Below the pieces are notes generated by a model that was not told the DNA's origin, searched no databases, and saw only the letters and a list, made by a program, of their open reading frames with translations. This document shows positions 47,702 through 57,275 of a stretch of 64,000 bases of DNA, piece after piece. The stretch covers positions 124,001 to 188,000 of the forward strand of contig CP150550.1 of NCBI GenBank assembly GCA_049487715.1. The letters run 5' to 3'. This DNA comes from Pycnococcus provasolii (taxonomy: Eukaryota; Chlorophyta; Pseudoscourfieldiophyceae; Pseudoscourfieldiales). Both the position numbers and the translations under genes were made by a program. Position 1 is the first letter of the stretch. Each line of letters opens with the position of its first letter.

Positions 47702-48724
47702 ATGCGTCTCTCTGACGTCTTTGCGACTCATCCTCGTGGTGGTGGTACCAATGTGCACCTGAGCCATCCAAAGAAACAGGACGCCTCCAGGCAACCTACA
47801 GGGCAGGCTGGTGGAAATGGACTCGGGGATATCAACTATGCTCCTTCCCTCGCATTAGTGGAACCTGCTGCTGCTGCTGCTGCTGCTGCTGGTGGTGGGG
47901 AGCACTTCACGGGGGGGCAAACGCTGTCACAGTCGCACGAGAGATTTGCAGGAGGAGCAGGTCAACCCTTGTCTGCTCAGAGGTCGCGACTATCGGGGAA
48001 CCATAACCACAACCACAACCACAACCACAACCAATCTGGGAACCATAATCACAACAAAGCACTTGGTGGTGTCTCTGCGAACCACAACAACCGAAACAAA
48101 AAAGGTGCACACGCAAACGCAAACGCCACAAACCACGTCGCACATCTGCCCGGACCGACGCCTCGCGCACACAAAAAAAGAAAAAAGGAGGCGCGCACGT
48201 TCGTCAGGCCAGGCACGCTCGCACGGTACGTGGCGAGGGCGAGAACCAACCCGGCGGACGCGGCGGCAGGATCCACGCAGCACCCGGAAAGGTTGCTCGG
48301 GCGTGCCGTCGCTTCGGCTTCAGAAAGACGAAGGGGCACACACCTCGCTCCCATCAACGTCAGCGTCGTTCCTTCGACGCCATCCATGCAGACGCCTGGT
48401 CGTGGCTTGTCGACGCCGCGAGAGCAGGGCGCTGGGCTGCTTGCGCTTCCAGACGACGTGCTCATGACGATCGTCTGCCAACTGCGGCACACAGACCTCG
48501 AGCCGCTTCGCCGTGTCTGCCGGCGTCTACGCGAGGCTGCCCAGCTCGCCAGAGGATTCCACTTCAACTACCTCACCCCTCAGGTGACACCACACGCTGG
48601 CGACGTAAGGCCCACCATCACAGGTGACGGTGGCCTGTTCGCGGCAAACCGACCCAGCCGACTCGGTCTCGACGTCCCTCCTGCGCCGAGGCGCGTGAGG
48701 CGCACACAAGCGCGCACTCCGTAA
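47702..48724 (+). CDS. F-box protein
   Basis: 340 residues from the Met at 47702 (MRLSDVFATHPRGGG). C-terminal F-box at about 245-290: LLALPDDVLMTIVCQLRHTDLEPLRRVCRRLREAAQLARGFHF-like region, with the LPDDVL start and the conserved C.RL. It would recruit substrates to an SCF ubiquitin ligase through SKP1. Upstream are Ala-, His/Asn-rich (NHNHNHN) and basic stretches, plus RPGTLARYVARAR as a possible plant F-box family element. No substrate domain such as LRR or Kelch is visible. Open frame extends a little upstream without ATG. Confidence 0.82.
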   Translation: MRLSDVFATHPRGGGTNVHLSHPKKQDASRQPTGQAGGNGLGDINYAPSLALVEPAAAAAAAAGGGEHFTGGQTLSQSHERFAGGAGQPLSAQRSRLSGNHNHNHNHNHNQSGNHNHNKALGGVSANHNNRNKKGAHANANATNHVAHLPGPTPRAHKKRKKEARTFVRPGTLARYVARARTNPADAAAGSTQHPERLLGRAVASASERRRGTHLAPINVSVVPSTPSMQTPGRGLSTPREQGAGLLALPDDVLMTIVCQLRHTDLEPLRRVCRRLREAAQLARGFHFNYLTPQVTPHAGDVRPTITGDGGLFAANRPSRLGLDVPPAPRRVRRTQARTP

Positions 48725-49592
48725 ACCTACCTGTCTGTGGTTGAGTAATGGAATGTGATTTACTTCAACCTAACCCTAACCCTAACCCTGTGCCCAAAGG
48801 TTCCTGCCCCAACATGAAGTTCTTACCATCCTACCACTACTGTACGATAGTTGATAGTTCTCTACCACTATCATCCTATCAGTCTACTGTATCTCCGTTC
48901 CAGTCAGTCACCTTTGGACAGGAGTCAGGACACCTAGTCAGGACTCCGTGTCGTGTCCCTCAAAACAGGCGAACAGGCCAGTCTCTTTCTACATCTCCGC
49001 CGCCGCCGCCTTGCCTCGCCTTGCCTGCCAACCGGGCCTTGGTTGCCAGGTGCCCCACCTGCTTGCCACACCTGACCAACCTCACCTGATGCCTGACCTG
49101 CTCACCTGCTTGCCACTCGCCTTGGTGCCTCCTTGGTGCCTCGATAGGTGTGGTTGATCGCATCACGTGAGCGGACCTCGTGAGCGGTGAGCGGTGAGGG
49201 AGGTGGTGACGGCCGTGGTGCCACTCGTCTTTCTGATTTCTGTCCCTATCACTGGTCACTGCACACTGGGAGCCTACTAAGACTGTAAGAGTTCTCGTCG
49301 TCGTTGATAGACTACCAAACGTTCGACCAGTACAATATGTAGGGTAGTGCGTGTTGTCGTTCTCCCTCAGCCTTCGCCACTCCTCCTACTACTTCACCTC
49401 CACCGCCTCCACCTCCACCTCCACCTCCATTGCTCGTCCATTGCTCGCACCTTGTCCTGGTCGCTCCCTAAGATAGTATTGCATATTTTGTTGTTGTGGG
49501 GCCTCCACTGGGCACTGTTTTGGGCAGCAAACCAAAACTCCCGGGAATCAATCACAACAGCTTAAGCTTAGTGTACGGTCACCAACCACACC
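48725..49592. repeat. Spacer with CCCTAA tandem (48769-48789) upstream of the STRA6-like gene
   Basis: Three CCCTAA units near the F-box 3' end at 48769-48789, more than 800 bp from the next ATG; a tract of CCACCTC repeats at about 49395-49430; and a pyrimidine-rich leader. Also GC-rich tandem-like ACCTGCTTGCCAC words around 49055-49115. No gene seen. Confidence 0.6.
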
Positions 49593-52500
49593 ATGGTGGG
49601 AAAGCACGACGACTCGGAGCCCTCCTCCTCTCACCAAGCCGCGTCGGCGGCCAAGACAGAGGTGTCTCCGCGCGACGTCGAGGCGGGCGCCGATGCTGAT
49701 GCCGATGACAATAACAAAAAACAAGGCGCCTTGAATGGATTTTTTCCTGACCTCGTCGAGGATGCCGTGCGCCTGAGGTGGCTGTCAGTCGCTGTCATCA
49801 CAACCTTGTACATCGTGCTCGCCTTCACAGCCGTCGCGCTGACGGGCAAGCTGAGAACAAGGCCGGACAAGGTGGCGGTCACGTCCAAGTTCACCGAGTC
49901 ATTCGTGCTGAACAAGAACCTGAGCGTCGTGCGAGCACCTCGCCTGCGTGTCGTTTCGGAAGACGACGTATCTTTCTCAAAGACGAATGTGAAGGTGCAA
50001 GTCTCCGGGGTCTTCCAGAAGGACCCTCGCAAGCTGCAGTGCTCCACCGACATGCTCACCAACCCAACGTTCATCGACACGCTCGAGCACACACGCATCA
50101 AAGAGGCTTGCGAGGTAAAGCTGAGCGGACACGAGGTATCAACAGACGTCTACGGTGTCGCGAGCTTGGATACGATGACGGTAGAACGTGGGCCTCCAGG
50201 TCTATATGTCTTCAACGCGTCGAGCGACGACGACGAGGACGGGCGGCAGATTGCATTGGATGAAAAAGAAGCCCAGAGAACAAACGTGGTGGGCAGCGTG
50301 TTTGAAATACAGATAGAGACGAGGATTCCACTCAACATCACGGCACGCCAGCCGCTGCCAACGGCACCCGTCTTGCGGCTTTTTGACCTGACGGGCGTAC
50401 CTGTTGAGAACGTGCAGTGCGTCGCCTTCTCCTTCACGGAGCCGAGCTTCCACGACGCAATGTCAGGCGTGCTCCTTCCGCCGGATCAACCGGGCACGTT
50501 CAGACCATCCGGCGAGGCGAAAACGAACGAAGCGCCGTTCTCTCTGACGCACATTCGGGGCCAGCGCCTCGCTATACTCGAAGGTGAGGTGTCCACCGCA
50601 TCGGACGGAAACGGGCGCGCCTCCTTCCCAGACCTGCGCGTCGTGGGCTCGACGAGCCAAACCATTTTCCTGTGTTTCACGTGCCAAGGCGTCGTGGTAT
50701 GCTGGTCTAGCCCTTTCGACGTCGGCGGCACGACTCAGCCGAAGGGCCCTCGGTACCTACCCGCCATTTCCCTAACAACGAGCACGGTTGATGTGCAACT
50801 CGCCGACAAGGTGGACACGACCCGCATTCAGCAGGTGGTGGAAGGAGTGCCGCTCCCGCAACAGCCGGCGGTACGGATTGTCGACAGGGATGGGAAGGGC
50901 GTTCCCGGCGTGGTTGCCGTCGCGGTTCTCGTCATGCAAGACGGTGCTCATGCGCCGCTCTTTCTGATGCGCAAAGGAGCAAAGACGATGGCGCGTGTGC
51001 TGTCAAAGCCTTCGGACGCCAGCGGCATTGCACGCTTCGAGGATCTGCATTTCCAAGTCTCCGGGGATCTCAAGGAATCGACTGGCACCTTCGCATTCAC
51101 CGTGTGTGCCGACGGCATATGCTTACCTGAGAAAGATGATCTGGTATTCGATGTGTCCACCAGCATCAAGTCGATGATCGTGTCACGCTACCCGCGATTC
51201 ATTCGGCTCAACAGCACCGAGGCATTCGGAGACTTTGCGCAGCCAGGCGAGACGGCAAAGCAGGCGAACGCACCTCCTGCAGTTGTGCGCTTCCTCGACG
51301 ACAAGAACGCACCCATCCCAGGGAAAGCGGTGGAACGTGTTGCGGCGGTACGCCTCTCCACGCCGGCTATACTTTCGGACGCTTTTGATGGACTCTCCAT
51401 GGAAGATACGTTGCGACTGCTCGAAAGTGCAATGGATTATGTATTCCTTAAACTCGGCGTTCCTGGGCTGTCAGACGTTGAACGCCAGATGGGGACAAGT
51501 GCTGGTGGGAAAGACGCTGTCTTTGCGTACGCCGCACAGCGGGTCAGCGAGCGTCTGTCCAACCCGAGTCTCGACAAGACGGTGTTGCCAGCCACGGGTG
51601 AGAAGTACAGCGGTGTCCATCTCGAGGTGGTGGATGATCCCGACGCACGAATCTCGGGCATAGACGGCTTTGCTGGCACTCACGTGCACTTCACATCCGC
51701 TTCGGAATTTGAGATGAATCTCGCGATGCTTGGCCTCGTCGGCCTTTCTTTTGAGACTGATGGCGTGCGCTCGCCACCATCTGGACCAGTGTACTTTGGC
51801 ATGCAGTCGGCGAAACTCGCCGAGGGAAAATGCGCACGGCTAGTCATCAAGACTCCCCCACCAAATAAGGCATACGTCAATCGGCCTTTTGGTTGGACCC
51901 AGGAAAACGAGAACTTTCAACGGAAATACAAGAGTGAGCCTGCCATGCTTCAAGCTGTGGACAGCCTCGGCAATCCAGTGCCAGATGTGATTGTCGTTCC
52001 TGTCAGCGTGGAAGACTTTACGACGAGAGCGCCGCCGATGTACAAAATGTCGGCAGACTATCTGGCTACCGACGAAGATGGGAATACTAGACGTGAACGA
52101 AATGCTGCCTTTCGAGCAATATCATACAACATCCGAGAAGATTTGGTCGATCAAGGGATGATCAGTCGCCTCAAAGGAGATATTGGCCCAGACTCCTTTC
52201 CTTCCTTTTTTTTCATGGAGGGTCCACGTGCAGAGATTGTGAGCAGAGGACCCACAGGAACCATGCGAATGCAATATGTGGCGATCCGTAAGCCATCCGC
52301 GAATATGGCATATGTCCAAGAAATAATTGAATGGATGAAAAACACGGATGAAACGATCTTAAATGAAACGATTTTTGATATTGAGACGGAGCTCGATGAT
52401 AAGAAGATTGCCCGCATAAGCCACGCAACAATTACAGATATATATGATGCCGCGGGTGTGAATGATTTTTATCTACGCTTGTGTCAAGGAGAGGATGGTG

Positions 52501-55500
52501 TGGCATGCGAGGTGGAATGCGTGAGTGATACCTTTGATGTGTCTGTGCATAATGACATTGACTCCATCAACATCAAAAACGTTGGGGTTGGTGGGACAGA
52601 AATCACGTCAACGAAATTCGACATCGATATAACCCCCGACCGTTTCATTGTGCGTTCATGGCTTCAAGAGTATGATCCTACTTTCTTATGGCAAAATTAT
52701 GGCGAAAACTTCGACACAAAAAAATGGCGTACGGACATCAACGTGCGCGTCTCTGATAATGAGGACAACGGCGTGAAAGGACGCACATTGGACATCGAGC
52801 TTGTTTCAGCTCCACCGATCGTATATTTTCAAGCACAGCGTGAAAAGATTACGTGTCCGTCTGCTATAAACACGTACTGCTACTTGAACATTACGTCAGG
52901 GAAGTTGCATTATAAATTGACAAAGGATGAATTTAATTCTGCCAAGGAGCATGTCAGGAATGACGAGTACCCCATGGTCTTATTCAGCGATCATTTCAGC
53001 TTAACCGCTTTCGGTTTTTCTCATGTATATGATCGAGGGGATGGAGGTAATATTTTCAACGCGGCAGTCATCTTCTTTCAAAATGTCACTGGCACAGATT
53101 CAGATGGTATATCTTTGGTGAGTGCCGTTTTTGGCGAGAGTTCTGCCGGAGAATACTCGTTTGTCTTGGGTCGCAGTGGCACATATAGTCGACCTGTGAC
53201 AATTTCCGTACGTTCCCGTCTCGCCAAAATTGAAATAATATCCGAGCCAACGGATGATCTAAAATATCTTTACTATGTCGGCGATGGCATTCCGATGCCA
53301 GAAGCGCGCCTCCTCCAAGAGGATGGCTCGCCACTTCAAAATTACCGCGTAGCGGCAGAATTCGTCGAGCAGGATGAAAATGGTAATTGGATAAGAGCAC
53401 CAGTGCTGCTTGACTTTGGTGAGAAAAGCTACGACGTTATCGTGGGGGCGCAGTACTCCGCGCCATCAGATAAAGACGGATTTGCTTCTTTTGTTTTTGA
53501 TGGATATGGTACCGCTACGACAGTTATGGACGCAAAGGATGGGTGCTACGCGATGCGCCTTATTTTCGCGAATTGTGGCGATCCCTTTAGTGGACGAGAT
53601 GACTGTGCAGCCACGGAAGCCAGCGGGCTGAGCCCGAGCCCATACGTCACGTCGGAGGTAACGAAGAGTAAATGGTGCTTCTCAAGTGCAGGCGTCGAGT
53701 ACAAATTGACTGGGAAAATCTCGCCTGCAACCGTGCCGGGTGTTTACATACCGGACCCACCCACATTGTCAATCACTGTGTCTCGGAATGCAAGGATATT
53801 TGAGGAATTGAATTCGCAAATTGCGTATGTCGTGCCGCATACTCTGAAGCAGGATGAAAATATATTGAGTGGTGTGACAGAAAGTCTACTGAACTATGAC
53901 ATCGGTCTGTCCAAGGCTGGCATTGCGAAGGCGGTGACTGATACCGCAAGTGCCATGATCGCTGCAGCGCTTACCGAAGACGTCGTGCCGCCCGCTTATC
54001 GCGTCAAAATGGCTTACAAGCAATTCACGGGAAACTTGTGCGTATTCCAGGATTTTAAGCCCGTGTGGGGTCCATGTACCCAGCCAATGAAGAGAACTGT
54101 TGTGGGAAAGGTGGGCTCAAGGGCAGAATATCGATATGACATGAAGCTCGACCGATTTTCATGGCGCGAGGGGCTTGATGGTTCGCTTATGCAACTTGCT
54201 CCGGCGCGCCCATTGGCTGTGTACTTCCCCGACGACGAGGATGTGACAGGCTTACCCCGGGGCGCAACTGCGAGCGGAAAGATTCAGCTGCGATCCGAAC
54301 CGCAGGCGATCTACATCACGATGCAGCCACCTCAAAAAATGGAGGTGGGCGAACTCTTCGAGGTTCGCGCACAAGTGACGATATCCTCGGGCGCGCCCGT
54401 GCCGTTCGCAACTGTGTATGCGCACATCGTGAAATCCAAGGGAAGCGTCACAGAAACCGCGGGTGAATTTCTTGACCGCATTTTTGGCTCGCAAAATTCG
54501 TCGGACATCACGTATGGGCTTCCACCAAAGCTTGACGTATCGCGAAGCGTCGTTCGTGCGGACCGTAATGGCGTGGCACGCATGAAGCTACGTGTCGAGT
54601 ACGGAATTTCGGGCAACTACGCGCTGTACTTCACATCGGGCAGGGCAAAGAGCGAAAAGACCACGCCGATTGCTCTCATCAATCCAGTATCGCGCGTCGA
54701 TATCGTCGAACTCCAGGCTGTGTCGAAGTCGGTCGATGGAAAGTACGGACTTCCAGCGGCGATAAATCTGAAACGCGTGGTTGTGAAAGTTGTCGGAGCC
54801 GATGGCGTGACAGGCGTGACTCCCGAGATGCAGGCGCTGCGCTTCGAAACGTCTATGTTCCGTGTGAATGAGTACAGCAAGCGCAACATGACGAAGGATG
54901 TGGAACAGCTCAGATCTGGAGGAGGTTCTGGTGTGGCTCGCGCGCGCGCGCTGTATAGCCTGCTGACCGAGGGAGCGAAACGTCTCTCACCGTCTCAGAA
55001 GAAGACACGCGATGCCATATTTGGCTTCAAAGGGCCGACTCCAGTGCACCTTGGTGGCGGCGAGTACGAGTTTGTTGGAGCAAGCGTATTGGCGTTTAAG
55101 AAGGGAAAGTACCGCGTTCAGTTCATCGTGCAGGGAATTGCAACTCCACCAAGTCTTGACAAGCACGACGTGAACTTAAAAACGCACTCTAAGACGGTGG
55201 CGCTACGTCTCAAGTGGGGGAACACCATAGCAACGCTAGTTCTGGTCGTGCTGTGCTTCTCCGGCAACAGTGCTAATACGCCTCGCTGGCGCATCCTGCT
55301 CACTATCGCCGCCTGTGCGGCAACAATTGCTCTTGTCCCGCTTCTTGGCAGACTCCAGTCCGATCTTTGGTGGATAATGGTCTTTGCATCCGTGGGTGTC
55401 ACCGCACTTTTCGCGTTTCTGGCCCTCACAATGTCATTTGTTGATAGGGGACGCTTCGCGACGCACGCAGCGAAGCGCGAGGCTTCGATGATGGCATACG

Positions 55501-56852
55501 TCAGGCGCTTATGGAACGAGCCGCTTGAGGAAGATGACGAACTCAACAGCTTGTCGAGTTCGGCAACGGAAGCACTGACGAGCCATTTGAGGCAGATCAA
55601 AATCTCGCTGCGCGATCTCTTTGCGTCAATGGTAACGAACCATAGCCGCGACGCCTTCTACTATCCGGCAAAGGTGATTGCAGCGTTCGTCGTGAGTCAG
55701 ATCGTCGTGCTTCTGATGCTGGTGAGTGTTCTCAACAGCGGTTCGAAGATTGCGAACTACGTCGAAAGTCTCAGCTACAAGACTGTCGCAACCATATTCA
55801 CGTACACGGTCCAAATCGAAGAGCAGTACTTCAGCCGTCAGCTGAGCGACCTTCCGTCCTTTTACGAAAGGTGGGCATACACGCAGGCCCATAGTGTGAG
55901 CGATGCCTTTCACGAGTTTGCTCTCACAGTCAACGACTGGTTCAAGGTTGGCGTTAGCGTCGGGTACCTCGTGTTTTTCGTTGCTTGGGTGGTATTCCTC
56001 GCGGACTTTAGGCGGATGGTCATGTGTGCACGGCGTGGCAAATTTCACTTCACGTACGACAAGCTTCAAGCGTTTCACTCCGCAGACTACCTTGGCGTTC
56101 ACACCAGCTCGAGCGTTGTTACATTCGTCCTTGTGAGCGTGGTGGTGGCGTTGGTTGGCATTATAATTGCTTGGAAGGTGTCCCGTTCGATCATCTGGGA
56201 GACGATCGTGGAATTTTGGCCGCTGATTATGAGCATGGGCTTGTCGATCGGCATCAACGTTGGCGTGAAATTCGCGATGGCGATGACAGCGTCGCGTGGT
56301 AATACCATCCAGAACCGAAACATTTGGGGTGCATTCGAAGCTTTCATGCTCCTTACGAATCTTTTGGTGGGACTCGTCAAAGGCATAATGCGTTGGCTCA
56401 TGTCGAGCATTTTCAGCTTGTTAGCTCTAGCTCGCGTGGAACGCGACGTGATCCCTGGCTGGATTGCCGCATTAGTCCCTGCGCTTGACCCGGTCAGCTC
56501 GAGAGTGTTTGCCTATGTTTATTTAGTGCACCAGCACAATGCGCCGGTCATGCGTGTCGCCGCGTGGCTGCTCCTTGACGCTGGCCAGACGTGGAAATCG
56601 CGTAACGGCGGGAAAAGTGGCGTGGGAATGCATGGGACAACATTGTCAAATTCAGCGGCGCGAGTTCGAACGAAATTTCAAGTGGCACTTCTTTTGACAA
56701 AGAATCCAAAGCTCAGGGAGTTTAGGAAAAGTGCTCTGAAGGGCGACGAGAACGTGTCTGCCAATTCAAAGGTGGCTGACACGAAGAATTCTCATCCGAT
56801 TCTGAGCCCTAAGCGGGCCAGCGGGCCTGTTTCAGAGTGTGTGGTGGATTGA
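49593..56852 (+). CDS. Giant STRA6-like membrane protein with Ig-like ectodomain
   Basis: 2,419 residues, one exon, ATG in a good context. One helix lies at about 63-85 (LSVAVITTLYIVLAFTAVALTG). Residues about 90-1870 form a mostly hydrophilic ectodomain with at least five copies of an Ig-like strand pair of the type P-x-V-x-x-x-D-x-x-G-x-P-V (e.g. PAVRIVDRDGKGVPGV, AVVRFLDDKNAPIPG, AMLQAVDSLGNPVPDV). From about 1876 several helices follow. The last 150 residues match human STRA6: ARVERDVIPGW, LDPVSSRVFAYVYLVHQHN, and near the end KNPKLREFRKSAL (STRA6 has an HNPTLQVFRKTAL-like end). STRA6 transports retinol from a carrier; the alga's substrate is unknown. The middle third (about 52-53.6 kb) is clearly AT-richer than the rest. 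Confidence 0.75.
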   Translation: MVGKHDDSEPSSSHQAASAAKTEVSPRDVEAGADADADDNNKKQGALNGFFPDLVEDAVRLRWLSVAVITTLYIVLAFTAVALTGKLRTRPDKVAVTSKFTESFVLNKNLSVVRAPRLRVVSEDDVSFSKTNVKVQVSGVFQKDPRKLQCSTDMLTNPTFIDTLEHTRIKEACEVKLSGHEVSTDVYGVASLDTMTVERGPPGLYVFNASSDDDEDGRQIALDEKEAQRTNVVGSVFEIQIETRIPLNITARQPLPTAPVLRLFDLTGVPVENVQCVAFSFTEPSFHDAMSGVLLPPDQPGTFRPSGEAKTNEAPFSLTHIRGQRLAILEGEVSTASDGNGRASFPDLRVVGSTSQTIFLCFTCQGVVVCWSSPFDVGGTTQPKGPRYLPAISLTTSTVDVQLADKVDTTRIQQVVEGVPLPQQPAVRIVDRDGKGVPGVVAVAVLVMQDGAHAPLFLMRKGAKTMARVLSKPSDASGIARFEDLHFQVSGDLKESTGTFAFTVCADGICLPEKDDLVFDVSTSIKSMIVSRYPRFIRLNSTEAFGDFAQPGETAKQANAPPAVVRFLDDKNAPIPGKAVERVAAVRLSTPAILSDAFDGLSMEDTLRLLESAMDYVFLKLGVPGLSDVERQMGTSAGGKDAVFAYAAQRVSERLSNPSLDKTVLPATGEKYSGVHLEVVDDPDARISGIDGFAGTHVHFTSASEFEMNLAMLGLVGLSFETDGVRSPPSGPVYFGMQSAKLAEGKCARLVIKTPPPNKAYVNRPFGWTQENENFQRKYKSEPAMLQAVDSLGNPVPDVIVVPVSVEDFTTRAPPMYKMSADYLATDEDGNTRRERNAAFRAISYNIREDLVDQGMISRLKGDIGPDSFPSFFFMEGPRAEIVSRGPTGTMRMQYVAIRKPSANMAYVQEIIEWMKNTDETILNETIFDIETELDDKKIARISHATITDIYDAAGVNDFYLRLCQGEDGVACEVECVSDTFDVSVHNDIDSINIKNVGVGGTEITSTKFDIDITPDRFIVRSWLQEYDPTFLWQNYGENFDTKKWRTDINVRVSDNEDNGVKGRTLDIELVSAPPIVYFQAQREKITCPSAINTYCYLNITSGKLHYKLTKDEFNSAKEHVRNDEYPMVLFSDHFSLTAFGFSHVYDRGDGGNIFNAAVIFFQNVTGTDSDGISLVSAVFGESSAGEYSFVLGRSGTYSRPVTISVRSRLAKIEIISEPTDDLKYLYYVGDGIPMPEARLLQEDGSPLQNYRVAAEFVEQDENGNWIRAPVLLDFGEKSYDVIVGAQYSAPSDKDGFASFVFDGYGTATTVMDAKDGCYAMRLIFANCGDPFSGRDDCAATEASGLSPSPYVTSEVTKSKWCFSSAGVEYKLTGKISPATVPGVYIPDPPTLSITVSRNARIFEELNSQIAYVVPHTLKQDENILSGVTESLLNYDIGLSKAGIAKAVTDTASAMIAAALTEDVVPPAYRVKMAYKQFTGNLCVFQDFKPVWGPCTQPMKRTVVGKVGSRAEYRYDMKLDRFSWREGLDGSLMQLAPARPLAVYFPDDEDVTGLPRGATASGKIQLRSEPQAIYITMQPPQKMEVGELFEVRAQVTISSGAPVPFATVYAHIVKSKGSVTETAGEFLDRIFGSQNSSDITYGLPPKLDVSRSVVRADRNGVARMKLRVEYGISGNYALYFTSGRAKSEKTTPIALINPVSRVDIVELQAVSKSVDGKYGLPAAINLKRVVVKVVGADGVTGVTPEMQALRFETSMFRVNEYSKRNMTKDVEQLRSGGGSGVARARALYSLLTEGAKRLSPSQKKTRDAIFGFKGPTPVHLGGGEYEFVGASVLAFKKGKYRVQFIVQGIATPPSLDKHDVNLKTHSKTVALRLKWGNTIATLVLVVLCFSGNSANTPRWRILLTIAACAATIALVPLLGRLQSDLWWIMVFASVGVTALFAFLALTMSFVDRGRFATHAAKREASMMAYVRRLWNEPLEEDDELNSLSSSATEALTSHLRQIKISLRDLFASMVTNHSRDAFYYPAKVIAAFVVSQIVVLLMLVSVLNSGSKIANYVESLSYKTVATIFTYTVQIEEQYFSRQLSDLPSFYERWAYTQAHSVSDAFHEFALTVNDWFKVGVSVGYLVFFVAWVVFLADFRRMVMCARRGKFHFTYDKLQAFHSADYLGVHTSSSVVTFVLVSVVVALVGIIIAWKVSRSIIWETIVEFWPLIMSMGLSIGINVGVKFAMAMTASRGNTIQNRNIWGAFEAFMLLTNLLVGLVKGIMRWLMSSIFSLLALARVERDVIPGWIAALVPALDPVSSRVFAYVYLVHQHNAPVMRVAAWLLLDAGQTWKSRNGGKSGVGMHGTTLSNSAARVRTKFQVALLLTKNPKLREFRKSALKGDENVSANSKVADTKNSHPILSPKRASGPVSECVVD

Positions 56853-57153
56853 ATGGACGGAGGGTGGATGCGGCGAGGAAATGGGAAAGGTGTTTCTATA
56901 TGCAATAAATAGTACTAAGTTAGGAGCATCACCGTACGTATCATCTCAAAAGTCGCCCATGTCCAGCTCAAGTCCGCTACATACCGAGGTTGTACATAAG
57001 TACTGTACAGGTAGGCAGTAAGAACTACTGTACTCTGGTTAATCTAAGGTTAGTCATACCAACTCTCTCTCTTCTTCGCTTAAACTTTAAGCTTAAACTT
57101 TACGGTAGGAGGAAAAAGGATGCTATGATTACTATGATTAGGGTATGTGATCG

Positions 57154-57167
57154 TAACCCTAACCCTG
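57154..57167. repeat. TAACCCTAACCCTG upstream of the Tim44-like gene
   Basis: Two CCCTAA-type units, about 110 bp before the likely start at 57276, in the 423-bp spacer after the STRA6-like gene. The spacer also contains GTACTGTAC and ACTACTGTACTC near 57000-57035. Confidence 0.75.
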
Positions 57168-57275
57168 GGTTTTCGGTTTTCTCGCACGTCAGGTTTCAGG
57201 TCACGGGTCGTTTTCTCGCCTGTCATTCCCAGATTAGCCGTTCCGAAGTTGTTCTCGTGCGCTCGCCAGCTCGCG

